Of a stretch of DNA of 64,000 bases, positions 34,791-46,419 are shown piece after piece. The notes under the pieces are model-generated. The model saw nothing but the letters and a program-made list of their open reading frames with translations. It had not been told where the DNA came from and did not search any database. This stretch comes from Paguma larvata (Eukaryota > Chordata > Mammalia > Carnivora > Viverridae). Position 1 is the stretch's first letter, and each line of letters begins with the position of its first letter. The position numbers were made by a program, and so were the translations under genes. The stretch covers positions 116,115,699 through 116,179,698 of the forward strand of contig CM057828.1 in assembly GCA_030068075.1 (NCBI GenBank), given 5' to 3'.

Positions 34791-34794
34791 AGTG

Positions 34795-35660
34795 AGAGAT
34801 CCCCAATTAAAGATGGTGGGTTGAAACAAGACTTTTGTTCTACTCTCTTCCAAAGCCCTACTAAAACAAAAGTAAAAGAATTTTTAAAAAGATATAAACT
34901 ACAAAGCGAAAGAAAGGGAAAATAGAAACCATTAAATACTCTAAAACTCTGGATGCTAAACGAATAGGAAAAGCAAAGGAACAACATGAATTACATCTCA
35001 GATCATACCAGAAGTCTCAAGAAATTGTGACACTGGGTCCTTTTGGAAGTGAGGATGAAGAGAGTTCTAAATATAGAAGAATTGGTGGAAAATAATTTAA
35101 AAGCAATTACATCTTCATATGCCCATTTTCACAATGTATAGTTATATAGCTGTCCCTCCCCCATGCCAACACACAGGGAAGTTTATTCTCTGCAGAGTAA
35201 CACAAGATCTTTGGACTGATAGATTCCAGTCATAATCAAAGATAGAGAACCACACTGAATAATAGGAGACTTAAATCAAAATTTATGAAAAGCCCTCTTT
35301 TTTGATTTACATATTGTTGCCAGGCATATTAAGTTAGGAAGAGATTAGTTGAGCCTACTTTGGGAAATCTGCCCAGCCCAGGAAAAAAGACCCATGGAAA
35401 CTGACATTGGTCTTCCAGAAGGAAAGAGATCAACTAATCTTATCCTACACTGAAGAACACAGTAGACAAGAACCTGGCAAGTTCACCCGTCTCAGGGCTT
35501 TTTCAGTTGTTTCTTCCTCTAGACATGGTCTTCTCTCTGGTCTCATATTACAGACTCCTTCTCAAAATTTAGGTTTCTGCCCAACCACTGGAAAAGAATT
35601 ATGTTTACAAGAATTGCTAAACAGTCCCACATTTATCAAAAAGAACTAATAGTAATAAAA
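34795..35660. other. Unassigned, possibly old L1 5' sequence
   Basis: It starts aaagatggtgggttgaaac and is A-rich, reminiscent of the 5' part of an old L1, but I cannot place it firmly. Confidence 0.3.
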
Positions 35661-35664
35661 GTCA

Positions 35665-35890
35665 CATGCATAGTGCTTACCACAGCCAAATTCTATACCA
35701 TGTACTGATTTAATCTTCATATCAACTTTGCTTATATATATCATTATTACTCCCACATTGTACATGAGTAAATGGAAATATACATGGTTAAATAAAATTT
35801 TCCAGACCTGTAGCTAGTAATTGGTGGGTCCGAATGGTGAATTCAGGGGATCTGGCTCCCAAGATCATACTCTTCACCACAATGCTATGT
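35665..35890 (-). mobile_element. MIR SINE, near full length
   Basis: Reversed MIR from its 3' end (..catagtgcttaccaca.., ..ctgatttaatcttcatatc..) through the core (..ttacatgagtaaatgg-like, ..cctgtagctagtaattgg..) to the head (..ggatctggctcccaag..). Confidence 0.7.
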
Positions 35891-36121
35891 TTCCTCTTAA
35901 AATGAAATATGGTAAAAATGCGACTGCCAGTAGAGTAATATAAAGAAGGTCAACTATTATCAGTTCTACCGAATTCCTCCCATCTAGGAAATTTAAATAT
36001 TTCATATTATCTTAATGATTAATTTCCATAAATTTCCTTACAGATTGAAGATGATTTGCAAATAGTTAAGTATTATGGATATTGTATAACTTACAATAAA
36101 TATACCTTCATCAACTAAAAA

Positions 36122-36535
36122 AAAATATCTAAAAGGTAGTAAGTGAGGAGAATTAAGAGTACACTTATCTTGGGGCACCTAGGTGGCTCAGTCAGTTCAG
36201 CTTCTGACTTCGGCTCAGCTCATGATCTCACGGTTTGTAACTTTAGGCCCCCATATCAGGTTCTGTGCTGATAGTGTAGAGCCTGCTTGGGACTCCCCCT
36301 CCCCTCTATCTATCTATCTCTATCTCTATCTCTGTCTCTCTCTCTTCTCCTCCCCCACTCACACTTTCTCTCTCAAGATGAACCAATAGGCTTGGAAAAA
36401 AAAGAATACATTTATCTTGATGAGCACTGAGTAATATATGGAATCATTGAATCACTATATTTGTATTCCTGAAACTATTATAAAATTATATGTTAACTAC
36501 ACTAGAATAAAAATAAAATAAATTAAATGTACTAA
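36122..36535 (+). mobile_element. Carnivore L1 3' end, split by a SINE
   Basis: 36122-36171 and 36407-36535 join across the SINE into the typical 3' end gatgagcactgagtaat, ..gaatcattgaatcac.., ..ttcctgaaactatt.., ..tatgttaactacactag.., then aataaaaataaaataaa. Severely 5'-truncated. Confidence 0.75.
36172..36406 (+). mobile_element. CAN SINE
   Basis: It begins gggg-cacctaggtggctcag. The CT tract has grown into (CTAT)n/(CTCTAT)n at about 36307-36345. The duplication is tacacttatctt (36160-36171) against tacatttatctt (36407-36418), placing it inside the L1 3' end. Confidence 0.92.
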
Positions 36536-37044
36536 ATAATTGAAAATCTTTTATCCATAAATGTTCAATCATATTTTTTTTCTTACATGATATAATTAAT
36601 GGAAGCTAATGTAAAAGGATCACTAATTCTTCATTCTGTTTCTTTCCCTCTGTTAAACTTACACTTTTAAAAACAAATTCTATAACTTCTAAGAAAAAAC
36701 ACAGACTTCCATATTAAGATGAAGAACAGTTCATAGTTTCCCATTCACCCTTTTCTACTTTCTCATTAAAGTGCAACACTGGAAGAGAGACACAATTACA
36801 AGAGCACTGGCAATATGGAATACTGGTCAATAACATATCTGATATACTAACCAAGTATGAACAGAAAACAAGGACAGAACATTACCTCACCACATAGTAG
36901 TGATTTCTACCACTGCTCATAGAGGTTTGCTAACGTTCTCTGGTCAAAATGAGGGAAGCCACCAACTTAAGGCAGAAGCTGTGGTATGCAGCAGCCAGGA
37001 CCCATCCCCCCACCCCATTTCTATCGATTAAAAGTATAGCTTTT

Positions 37045-37277
37045 CTTTTTTTTTTTTTAATTTTTTTTAATGTTTTTATTTATTTTTGAGACCAGGAGAG
37101 ACAAAGCATGAGTGAGGGAGGGTCAGAGAGAGAAAGAGGGAGACACAGAATCCGAAGCAGGCTCCAGGCTCTGAGCTGTCAGCACAGAGCCCGACGCGGG
37201 GCTCAAACTCACAGACTGTGAGATCATGACCTGAGCTGAAGTCGAACGCCCAACCGACTGAGCCACCCAGGTGCCCC
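37045..37277 (-). mobile_element. CAN SINE
   Basis: Inverted full-length copy, close to the felid consensus (..gagctgtcagcacagagccc.. and head ..gccacccaggtgcccc). Long T-rich end from 37045. No clear target duplication. Confidence 0.9.
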
Positions 37278-37279
37278 TG

Positions 37280-38585
37280 GACAAATGTATTTTCAATAAA
37301 ACTATTTGGCTAGGGTGGAAAAGACAGGTTTGTGGAGCATCAATCCTGGGAAACAAAATCTATTGTCTGAGAAGAAGAAAGAATTTGAAGGAGCCATCCA
37401 AGTTAGAGAGGAGATAGTTTTCTCACACTACTTCTGGAAAGGAATGATCATCAGAGAATCTAAGAATAAATTCCCCTTCACATTAATAGACAATGGGAGA
37501 GCAGGAGATCCTTTTGCAGTGCGGCACAGTCATACTGTACATAAATGACCACCGAACTCAGAAATTAGAAAAGGAACTGTGTAAAATAACCAGGCTATTA
37601 TTAAATGAGGGTGAAATTGTAAGCCCAACCAAGTGTGGGACACCAAAAAGAATTCATTCACTCAACCTCAACAAAATCAGCCTTAAAGAGTGACCATCTC
37701 ATTACAGATGAGCAAACAGAAAAAAAATAAAATAAAAATAAAAAATTCTGCAACTCAAAAGGGGAGCAATGTTATATTTTAAGAGGAAGACGAACTATGT
37801 GCTTCAGAAAAGATCTACAGAAAGATTCGCAAGATTGCCAGCAATATAGCTTAGTGTTGCCAAGCTATAAACAGGCCGTGAAACAAGAAAAGAAAGGAGT
37901 AAGACGTCAAGAAATTAATAAAAAGCTATTTAAGACATAGCTTAAAGAAGAGAATAAAAGGTAACTAGATAAAATAAGGAGATGTTATAGGAAAATAAAA
38001 ATGTATTAAAATCTGCTTGTGACATTATTAGAAAAAAGACTATACAAAAGAAAAAATATATAATGTGAAAAACACTGATATGATCTTCTAGAATACAGAG
38101 GAAAAGGATGGAGATGAACATAATGATAAAGAGCACGACAAATATGAAATAGAAAAAATCCCTTATACATATAATTTGTAGTCCTGAAGATGCACTACAA
38201 GCAAGAAATAGATTATTAAAACAACAATCAAATTCCTAATAGAATAGAACATTTATGAGTTTAAGATAAAGTCCTGAGTCAACAATATATCAAGTAATTA
38301 ATAAGAAAATGATCTCATATAAAACCAATAAGAAACCAAACACACACCTGAAAAAGAATGAAACAAAAAATTAAGAGAACAAATTATCGGTAAACATATA
38401 AATCTATTATCTTCCTAGCAATATAGGAAAACAATATATCAAAGCTCTTATTTTTCATTTGTTCAGTTGATTTAAAAATTTTTAACTCCCTTTTCTTCAA
38501 TTCTCGGAAGTTTACAGTGAAATTTGTATTCTCATACATCAATGATGAAAAATCATTATGAACTCACTGAAAGGCAATCAGATAT
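37280..38585. other. Unassigned AT-rich sequence
   Basis: A-rich on the plus strand from about 37700, possibly old L1, but no landmark is secure. Open frames 37306-37548 and 37493-37693 (+) look fortuitous. Confidence 0.4.
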
Positions 38586-38589
38586 ATTC

Positions 38590-38800
38590 TGAAAGTCTTA
38601 ACCCTTTTGATCTTGCAACCACATTTCCAGGGATTTAGTTTAAGTAATCAAAGAAACACACAAAGATATGTGTAAATGAATGATACTCATCATAGCCTCA
38701 TTTAATAGTAAAAAGAGAAACAATCTCCCTATGTTCGATCAACATGAAACAAATTATAATGCATCCCAGTTGCAGATATGGAGAACACAGGCATTCAGAT
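38590..38800 (+). mobile_element. Old L1 (L1M) ORF2 3' fragment
   Basis: Order of decayed landmarks: ..cttgcaaccacatttcc.., agggatttagtttaag, taatcaaagaaacacacaaa, ..gtaaatgaatgatactcatc.. and a ..catcccagttgcag.. stretch. Short copy. Confidence 0.5.
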
Positions 38801-39259
38801 CCATCCATATTTGGGGTTTGCTAAGCAGATGCAACAGAAAGACAACAGAACAAGAGGGTGAAAGCTGCCAGTAGACTTTGGTTGAAGAAATGGTTCTTGG
38901 AGTCTAAGGTGGGTAAGGAGGAAGTCATGGAAAGAACTGCCTGATAAACGGGAAGAAAATCTAGAAGATTATCATAGACTATGTGATAAAGTGGTTGAAG
39001 AACTAGTATATTAAAAATAATTGAAAGAGATTGCTGGAAAGATGAGCATGTCATTTCAATGGTGACACAGTTCTGAATGAAAACTGGGGACTAGCCTTGT
39101 TAGTACTTAGCTTGAGCAGAGTGGAAGAGGGCCTTGGGGATGAATAAATTACCAGGGTATCGAATGAACCATTTTTACTGCCCTTGAAGTCAGCCAAGAG
39201 GAAGGCAGGACACTAGATGAAAAGAAAGTCCATGAACTAAGCACCAAGATCTTATGCAA

Positions 39260-39870
39260 TGAGGGGGCTGCCATAAGAATCTACCATATACTGGGTAGCT
39301 TAAAAAACCACAAATTTGTTGGGGCACCTTATGGCTCAGTCGGTTGAGTGGCCAACTTCAGCTCAGGTCATGATCTCGCAGTCTGTGGGTTCGGGCCCCA
39401 CGTCGGGCTCTGTACTGACAGCTCCGAGCCTGGAGCCTGCCTGGGATTCTGTGTCTCCCTTTCTCTCTGCACCTCTCCTGCTCACACTCTGTCTCCTTCT
39501 CTCTCTCAAAAATAAATAAACATTAAAAAAATTAAAACACACACACACACACACAAATTTGTTTTCTCACAATTCTGGAAGCTAGAAGTCCAAAATCAAG
39601 GTGTTGTCAGGGAAGGATTTTTCTGGGGATTGTAGATGTCTGTCATCAACCATGGTCTTCACAAGGCCTTCTCTTTGTATATATGTGTCCTAATCTCTTT
39701 TTCTTACAAAAACACCAGTCATATTGGATTAGGGTCCACCTGAATAACCTTATTTGACCTTAATTACCTCTTTAAAGAGCCTATCCCCAAATACACTCAC
39801 ATTCTGAAATGCTGGGAATTTGGACTTCACCATTTGAATTTGAGGTGGGGGTGCATAATTCAGCCCACAA
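39260..39870 (-). mobile_element. MLT1-type LTR, split by a SINE
   Basis: Reversed LTR in two parts. 39260-39320 has ggggctgccataaga and ..atactgggtagcttaaa... 39553-39870 has tctcacaattctggaagc, ..cagtcatattggattaggg.., ..cacattctgaaatgctggg.. and ..attcagcccacaaca. The CAN SINE lies between. Confidence 0.78.
39321..39551 (+). mobile_element. CAN SINE
   Basis: Near-consensus copy. A 12-bp duplication, cacaaatttgtt, lies at 39309-39320 and 39552-39563. Part of the downstream copy overlaps a (CA)n run at about 39537-39554, grown at the tail. Confidence 0.93.
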
Positions 39871-39879
39871 CATGCAGTG

Positions 39880-40555
39880 ACCAGGAGGTCGATAAGTAAC
39901 AAAAACTAGGAGGAACAGAGAAGGGAGTATCAAATGAAGGAGAACTGACTTTTAGTGGTTCTGTGGTGCAATGAGACATGAACTTCACTAATCCAATTGT
40001 ATGTGGAGCAGGGAAGACAAAGCGTCTCCATTTGCGAAAGTGACCACAAAGATCACATCCTCAATGGTGAGGGAGGTAAGGCCAGAAAATGAAAGGAATA
40101 TTTAGCAAAGAAGTTAAAGATTTAGTACAAAAAAACTTCAGTCAAAATAGTCTAGTAGGTTCATAGTTTCTCATACTCCCACTTCCCTACACACATGCCA
40201 GTGTGATCGAATAGAAAGAGAGCAAACAAAGACAGCAGAGCCAGGCTTTTAAAGAAAGAAATCTCACTCTGGACCAGGAACAGAGTGGAAACATCGATGG
40301 CTAAAGCCCAGCCCCGCTGAGTGCTAATGCACACGCTAGCAGGCGGTGGGGTATTCATCATCTCTGGGAATAAAAATGTGCCAAGGATTGGGGCTGGTCC
40401 CCCTTCACTCTTTTGGAAAGTTAAAAACAAATCACTTAGCTTTTATGAAGTTTACCTATGTTCTCCATTTAACTAAACCCAGCAGTCTGCTCGGGGATCC
40501 TTCGCAGTCTTTTTCCTCTTACTAACATTCGATCTGTTTTATCGCTCTCTCTTCT
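39880..40555. other. Unassigned sequence
   Basis: No repeat or gene recognised. The 40161-40430 (-) open frame of 89 codons is unremarkable. Confidence 0.45.
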
Positions 40556-40559
40556 TCTT

Positions 40560-41290
40560 CCATTGTTAATCCTCTTTGTAATTCTTCCCCTCTTTCCTCT
40601 TGAAATGCTTTCTTCACTTGGCTACCCCAAAACCACTCCTTCCTACTTGTCATACTTCACCGGTCTCTCCTTCTTGTCTTATTTACTGGCTCCCCTGGGC
40701 CTCGTCCACCTCTACACCTAAATGTAGAAATTGCCACTCAGCCCTGGTTATTCTCATCTCTGATTTCATTCTCTCCCTCCGTGGCTCTCTCATCTCATGG
40801 CCTAATTTTCCTATGTTCAAATTCCACGGCACACATCCAACCTTGCATGTCACATCTCCATTTGGAGATCTTATAGGCATCTGAAAGAATATTTCCAAAT
40901 CGGAACTCTTGCTCTCTGCCCCTTCCTACCCCACACGGCCCAAATCTGTTCTTCCTACGGTCTTCATAATAAACAGCAACCTAATCATTTCGACTGCTTA
41001 GAATGCAATTATTGGAATTGTCGTTGATTCCTCTGTATCTTATTCCATATCTAATCCATTTAGTTTTGTCTTCAAAGTATTTCTCATTACCTTCATTGCT
41101 TCCACCCTGACTGCTCACCCCACTCCGGCCACATTGGCCCCTTTGCCATGCCCCAAGTAGGCAAAGGCGCTCCTGCCTTGGGGTCTTCTCATTTGCTTCC
41201 TCTGTCTAGAATTCTCTCCTCCTTAGTTCGTGTCTTCATTCTTTTCCAGTCAAGCATTCCCTAATCATTTTATAAAAGCTAACCAAGATG
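40560..41290 (+). mobile_element. L2 LINE fragment
   Basis: Pyrimidine-rich forward L2: ..cttcacttggctacccc.., ..atttactggctcccctgg.., ..tgactgctcacccca.., ..ccggccacattggccc.., ..ctgccttggggtcttc.., ..gtctagaattctctcc.., ..ttccctaatcatttta... Open frames on both strands are remnants. Confidence 0.65.
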
Positions 41291-41584
41291 ATGAGCATCC
41301 AGCAGACCTAGAAAGTTATTAGTCCAAACTCGAGTAAGAAAGTAAAGGGCCCAAAGGAAATGTCTTCGAATGTAACAAACTGGGCTATTAATGAGCTGGA
41401 TGACACTAGAAATCAAGTGAAGGCGGCCGATTGTTTTTATGTCAACAAGAAATGTTGCAGGTGGGACTGTAAATGACATTCACATTGATAATGTGTAAGT
41501 CACGCTCCACAGCTGACTAAGGCAGATGTTTAGCACGGGTAGTGAAGAGCCGAAGGTTAGCAATTGCCCTCACAGAATACTGGC

Positions 41585-41740
41585 CAAATTTATTGAGAAT
41601 TCACTAAGTGCCAGGCCCTTGCTAAATACTGAAACAGATTCTTTCATTTTATCCTCAAAACAGCCTTAAAGAATAATTATCCCCATTTTATAGATATAGT
41701 GAGGACTCTAGATATAGTGCCTGAGGTTGATATATTAGGA
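41585..41740 (-). mobile_element. MIR SINE fragment
   Basis: Reversed MIR: aatttattgagaattcac, taagtgccaggccctt, ..tcattttatcctcaaaacag.., tatccccattttatagat, ending with ..agtgcctgaggttg... Confidence 0.75.
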
Positions 41741-41749
41741 AAGAGATTT

Positions 41750-42088
41750 AACTATATTATTTAAAATTAGAAAGTCAAGGAATAAATGGATCAGTAATAT
41801 GAATAAAACCTTTTTAGAAGTGGAAGAAATAGTACCAGTATGCTAAATTCCTAATCTTTCATAGCAGGGAATCAATATCCACTGTTTAAAGTTAATAAAT
41901 CAAAAGGTGGAAGTATCAGCACATTACCCGGGATCATTACAGATTTAACCACAAGAAGAATTAAAAACAGAAATGGGAGGAGACGGAGGGTAAGGCTGGG
42001 GGAGGGATATTTATTTTCCGTATTCTTGCCCCTGTACTGCTCAAATTTTACTATTAGTATGCACATTGCATTTGTAATAAAAAAATCC
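41750..42088 (+). mobile_element. Old L1 (L1M) 3' UTR end
   Basis: Late 3' UTR landmarks: ..gggaggagacggagggt.., gtactgctcaaattttac, ..tatgcacattgcatttg.. and tail taataaaaaaat. Confidence 0.55.
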
Positions 42089-42089
42089 C

Positions 42090-44010
42090 TCAAGTGTACA
42101 AGTGGGGTATGAAACAGCATCTGTGGAGAGAGCAGGGCAACAGTGGAGGTGGGCAGAGAGCAAGAGGGTCCCCTGCTGAAGGGAGAGAAGATGCTGATTA
42201 CCCAGGAATCATCGTAGAAGCAAGTTCTGGAAATAGGGGGTTGCGAGGTGGGGGACAGGGTTCAATTCAGCTTAGGGCTCTACAGAGTGTGTCTCCTGCC
42301 CACTGCACCATGGACACTCACTACAAGCCCTTTGCCACAGTACCTGTGGCGTTGGAGGGCACTTGACATGGAGAAGCTTTGATATGTGCAACTGTCATGT
42401 CTGTTTGGTACTTTCTCTGGTCATTAACCATATATACATACATACAAATCATATACATCTATGCAGATATGTGTTTATAGAACACTCACATTACACAAGC
42501 TCATAAGGGGAAGGCTGGATGTTGTCCATCAGAAGATGGGCACTAGGGGCACAGGTGGGCAGTTCAGGCAGAGCAAAGGCTCCTAAAAGCCAAACCCTAG
42601 ACCCTTTATCACATAAACAGGCAAGCACACAAACTTCTATAACTGACTTCTTCTCAGACAGCCCTCGACAAGGTCATCAGTCTATCAAGGCTGCTCTTTT
42701 TGATTACATGCAATTTTAAACAGCCATATAATTATCACATGGGACTACCATCTTTGACTCAATTGTTAAGGAAGTATTTGCACCCCAGCAGAGGGCTCCT
42801 TAGGCAGGACATTTTACCCCCAGACAAATTTGAGTGCAGACAACTCTTCTTTTTAAGGGATCAAAGAGAACTGCTTTTCTGTGAAGACCCATGAATTGAT
42901 AATTTACCTTAAGAATAAGAAGAAGGGAGATTTTACAGAAGATTGCAACTATTGAATCATTCTGTCATTAAATCAATTACTGCATCTGATTAGTTTTCCA
43001 GTAACACTTGGAGTAGAGAAAATGTTGTTGGCAAAATAGTAAAAATCTGGCAGCCCCAGAGATTTAAACATTAGCAGCCGTTCAGAAACAAATAGAGGCA
43101 ACTTAGTACAATGGAGAAGAATCTTTTGATCTAATTACTTCCGCTAGTAAACCCTGCCATTTTTCTTCCTACTGATTTATTTAGTTTCACAGCATGAGCT
43201 CAATTAATTTCTTTTTACTAAGAGGCTGTGTAAATTCATATCTTCACTAAAAATATTTTTAAATGCCTAACAACTGTGCAATGTTTTGTTAACCCTTTGG
43301 TACCTGAAATTATGCATGTATCAAAAAAATTTCAAATACAAATACTTGGTCCATAGAAGGCACTCAGTAGAGTAGTATTTAAATTATAGGATAAAATTTA
43401 ACCATATCAAATGACTATAAAGATTAGCAATAGCTTAGAAAGGGAGAACATGTTTAGATTATCCAATGAATAAACATAAAACAGTTGGATTATATGTCAA
43501 GCCATGCAGAAAATCGTAAATGTGTGAATAATTCAACTTTTGAATAAAAAGGAGCAAATATATCGTAACTGAATATTTCTGAAACTCCAGATCACTGTGA
43601 AGGAATTTTGTTTCTGCAGTACTCCCCTTTAAACTATAACTTCTCACCAAGGCAGTCTCTGTTTTTCTCCTGTGGAGAGGATACCTTCAAACAGAATCCA
43701 CCAAGCCAATAGTTTACCCTTCCCCTCAGGTACTGCAGATCATCAAACAGCTAGGAGTAAACTGATTCAAGCCCCCAAGCAATTATCTAGGTATCAAGGG
43801 GAAAAACAGATGATCAAGGAACATACTTAGCAAATCCCAGCACTTGTTTTCATAACTCTATTGAATTCATCCTAATCTTCTAAGTTTTATTTTACAGAAC
43901 TAGAATCATCTTATAGCCAATATATCTGAAAACACTCCTTGGAGCAGAGTAATCTGGTAGATATGGAGCCTTAGCTGAAATTCCTCCCAAATTGAATAAC
44001 TTTACATTTT
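42090..44010. other. Unassigned sequence
   Basis: About 1.9 kb with no recognised repeat or gene. 42094-42366 (+) is a 90-codon Gly/Arg-rich opening in a G-rich patch. It is one of the longer repeat-poor stretches in the window. Confidence 0.45.
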
Positions 44011-44015
44011 CTTAC

Positions 44016-44081
44016 CTCTTTATCTGGCATTTTTCGTGCAAAGGTACTCAGGAGGGAGGATTTTGTGTATAGCAATGAGCA
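44016..44081 (-). other. Candidate coding exon, 66 nt, function unknown
   Basis: On the minus strand it is preceded by the strong acceptor ccctttctatttttctacag and followed by agag|gtaagaaaa. The 66 nt are a multiple of three. Of the three frames only one is open, and it is open throughout: it starts CSLLYTKSSL and ends ARKMPDKE. Composition is protein-like and no repeat overlaps. I do not recognise the protein and find no certain partner exon. It is the best single coding-exon candidate in the window, but chance pairing of splice-like sites remains possible. Confidence 0.3.
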
Positions 44082-44299
44082 CTGTAGAAAAATAGAAAGG
44101 GGGCGGTATTTTTCTTTCTGTTTATTTGGGGCATTTTATTTCCTCTCAATCTGTTTTACCTTAACTATTCACCAAAACCTTTACAGACACTGTGAGATAT
44201 GTATATAAAATAAGAAGGCAGACAAAATTACCAATTAGATTTAAAAAAACCTTATTCCAAAAATGGCCTGGCATAGTTATTACATATTCGCTTTCCAAT

Positions 44300-44450
44300 G
44301 GTACACAGTGGGTTCAAACCCTAACTCTGCCGGTTACCAGCCACACAATATGTAAAACAGCTATGATAATATGGCATATCTCAAAGGGTTGATGAGAAAA
44401 GTAGATAAGTAGTAATGAGAAGTGAATATAAAACTCAGAGGATTATTATT
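44300..44450 (+). mobile_element. MIR SINE fragment
   Basis: Forward MIR: agtgggttcaaaccctaac, tctgccggttaccag, ..ctcaaagggttgatgag.., ..tgaatataaaactcag.. and gattattattgt. Confidence 0.6.
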
Positions 44451-45284
44451 GTTTCTTTAAAATTTTTAGTTTTGGGAACATGGTTTACCCTTTCCTTTAG
44501 ACAACAAGTTATAAATGGTGGTTAGAATTCCAGGTTAGGATACCAAAGCCTATTTTACTTACAATGCTTAGAGCCTGATATTAATGGTGTTATAAAAATC
44601 AACCTACCAATTTCTTAAGATTACCAACTGTAACTCCAAGAGGCAACCCCCATGCCCAACCTCCCAGACCAGAGTCTGCCTCCTTCTAGAGCCTCAGATG
44701 CTTGGAGATGGGAAGTCCCTTCCCCATCTGTCAGGGGTGCATCAGGAGAGGTGATCTTGACTACATAAGCCAGATCTCTGTGCCTTTCCTATAAAGATAA
44801 TGCCACACCAGGATATGGCTTTAGAACAATGAATCAGGAAGGCCTCTGAGCTCTTGGGGGGACAGCCAGAGCTTGGTACCACACTGTTGAAGCAAACGAG
44901 AGCTCAGAGCCAGGCCCAGGAACACCTTGTACGTCGAGCAGTTTACCACCCTCTTCATGCTCAATACTTACAGCATAGTAGGAAATCAATAAAAGTTAAT
45001 TAACTTAAAATTACAAAAGGTCCCTCACAGTTGGCCTCCAGTCCCCTCAATGTGCCCCATTCCTTCACGCCTCTATAATTTGACTCGTAATCTTCCTTTG
45101 CCTAAAATGCTCTCTCTCCTGCTCTCTCCACATGAGCAGTCATCCTTGAAGACCCAGTCTAAAGGCCACCCCTTCCCAGCACCATCTCCTGACTCCCCAG
45201 AAGTCAGCCATTCTGAGGTGGCCCCCACAGTGCTCCCCACCCAGCTCTGTACTGCCACTGGGGCTTTGCAAACACCATAACTTA

Positions 45285-45445
45285 TAGTGCTTTCAAGCTT
45301 TCATGTGCACAGGAATCACCAGGCAACTTGCAAACAGAGAAAATCCCTGGACTTCAGCTTCAGAGACTCAGTAATTGGCTGGGTAGGGACCCATGAGTGT
45401 GCTCTGTTCACAAGCTTCCCAGATAGTTCTGATGGAAGGGAAAGC
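45285..45445 (+). mobile_element. MER5-type hAT fragment
   Basis: Landmarks gctttcatgtgcacagg, aatcaccaggcaactt, ..agagactcagtaattgg.., ..acaagcttcccagatag.., ttctgatg. Confidence 0.65.
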
Positions 45446-45495
45446 ATGGTGTGGGAAACAGAAAGCATCAAGGCAGAGACTGGATTGCACTTGCC

Positions 45496-45732
45496 GCCCT
45501 ATCTCCACCACTTAGTGCAGTACCCCAAACATAGTAGCTGTTCAATAAATGCTTGTTGTTAAAAGAAGGGGGCTGCCCTATCCCCACCACTTAGTGCAGT
45601 ACCCCAAACATAGTAGCTGTTCAATAAATGCTTGTTGTTAAAAGAAGGGGGCTGCCCTATCCCCACCACTTAGTGCAGTACCCCAAACATAGTAGCTGTT
45701 CAATAAATGCTTGTTGTTAAAAGAAGGGGGCA
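45496..45732 (+). repeat. 79-bp tandem repeat, three copies
   Basis: Units are 45496-45574, 45575-45653 and 45654-45732. Each begins gccctatc and ends in aaaagaagggggc-type sequence. Copies 2 and 3 are identical and copy 1 differs by one base (tatctcc against tatcccc). The unit is the 3' end of an L2. So the duplication is recent although the parent sequence is very old. Confidence 0.97.
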
Positions 45733-45965
45733 TTAAAAAGTGCGTATTCCTCTACCAACAATTATTTATTAAGTATATACTAATTATATATACTTATAAA
45801 TATTATATAGGTTTGATGGCCACAACACTGAAATGGGCAGTCATCAAAATCCAATATGCAGCAAGAAAATGAGTGCAAGAAATCAACAAAAACAAAGGTA
45901 CCTAAGACTTTATTACTACCCTGCTGCAGAGTTAGTTAGGATATGTGAGGTCCATGTTTACGCCA

Positions 45966-46141
45966 GTATTTCTTAACTGCGTCTGCACATTGAAATCACC
46001 TGGCGACATCAAACACTGACACCTGGACCTTCGTCCCTAGAGCTTCTGAATATATCTGGGATTGAGCATTTGCACCAAGATTTTTAAGTCTCCCTTCTCC
46101 CAGGTGATTCTTCTGGGTAGCCAGGGTTGAGAGTCATTGCT
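45966..46141 (+). mobile_element. MER5-type hAT transposon, near complete
   Basis: Left end cagtatttcttaactgcg and right end ttgagagtcattg are the expected imperfect inverted repeats. Between them are gcacattgaaatcacctgg, ..agagcttctgaat.. and ctcccaggtgattc. The flanks tttacgc and tagacgc suggest a decayed 8-bp duplication. Confidence 0.75.
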
Positions 46142-46194
46142 GTAGACGCAGCACATTACTTGTATCTCTCGTACAATACTTAGTTTATTCGCCT

Positions 46195-46325
46195 CACTTT
46201 CCCAAATCTGTTTACCAATTTCCCCTCTACCTCTCACCAAATTTTAAGCTTCTTGAAGTCAGTTATCAAACTATATTCAACTTTATTTCCCTATAGTGCC
46301 TACAATAGGAGTCTACACTTAAGAG
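46195..46325 (+). mobile_element. L2 LINE 3'-end scrap
   Basis: ..caaattttaagcttcttg.. followed by ..atttccctatagtgcctac.. is the order of an L2 3' end. Short and old. Confidence 0.45.
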
Positions 46326-46419
46326 GTAGGATATTGAGATTTGTAAAGAGAAATACAAATTTGGTCTTCATCCCTTTCCTGGCACAGAGCCCATAAAATC
46401 CTTGTAATTTCCTAAGTGA

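Larger units (their letters stand above)
45010..45732 (+). mobile_element. L2 LINE 3' end with MER5 insertion and triplicated terminus
   Basis: Forward L2: ..cctttgcctaaaatgctc.., ..catccttgaagacccag.., tcctgactccccagaag. It is broken by a MER5-type element (45285-45445). It resumes at ..gccctatctccaccactt.., ..catagtagctgttcaataaa.. and ends with tgcttgttg. The last 79 bp occur three times in tandem. Confidence 0.72.

Noticed and set aside
45496..45732. CRISPR-like or satellite array
   Set aside because: Three directly abutting 79-bp units without spacers, derived from an L2 end; a simple tandem duplication in a mammalian genome.
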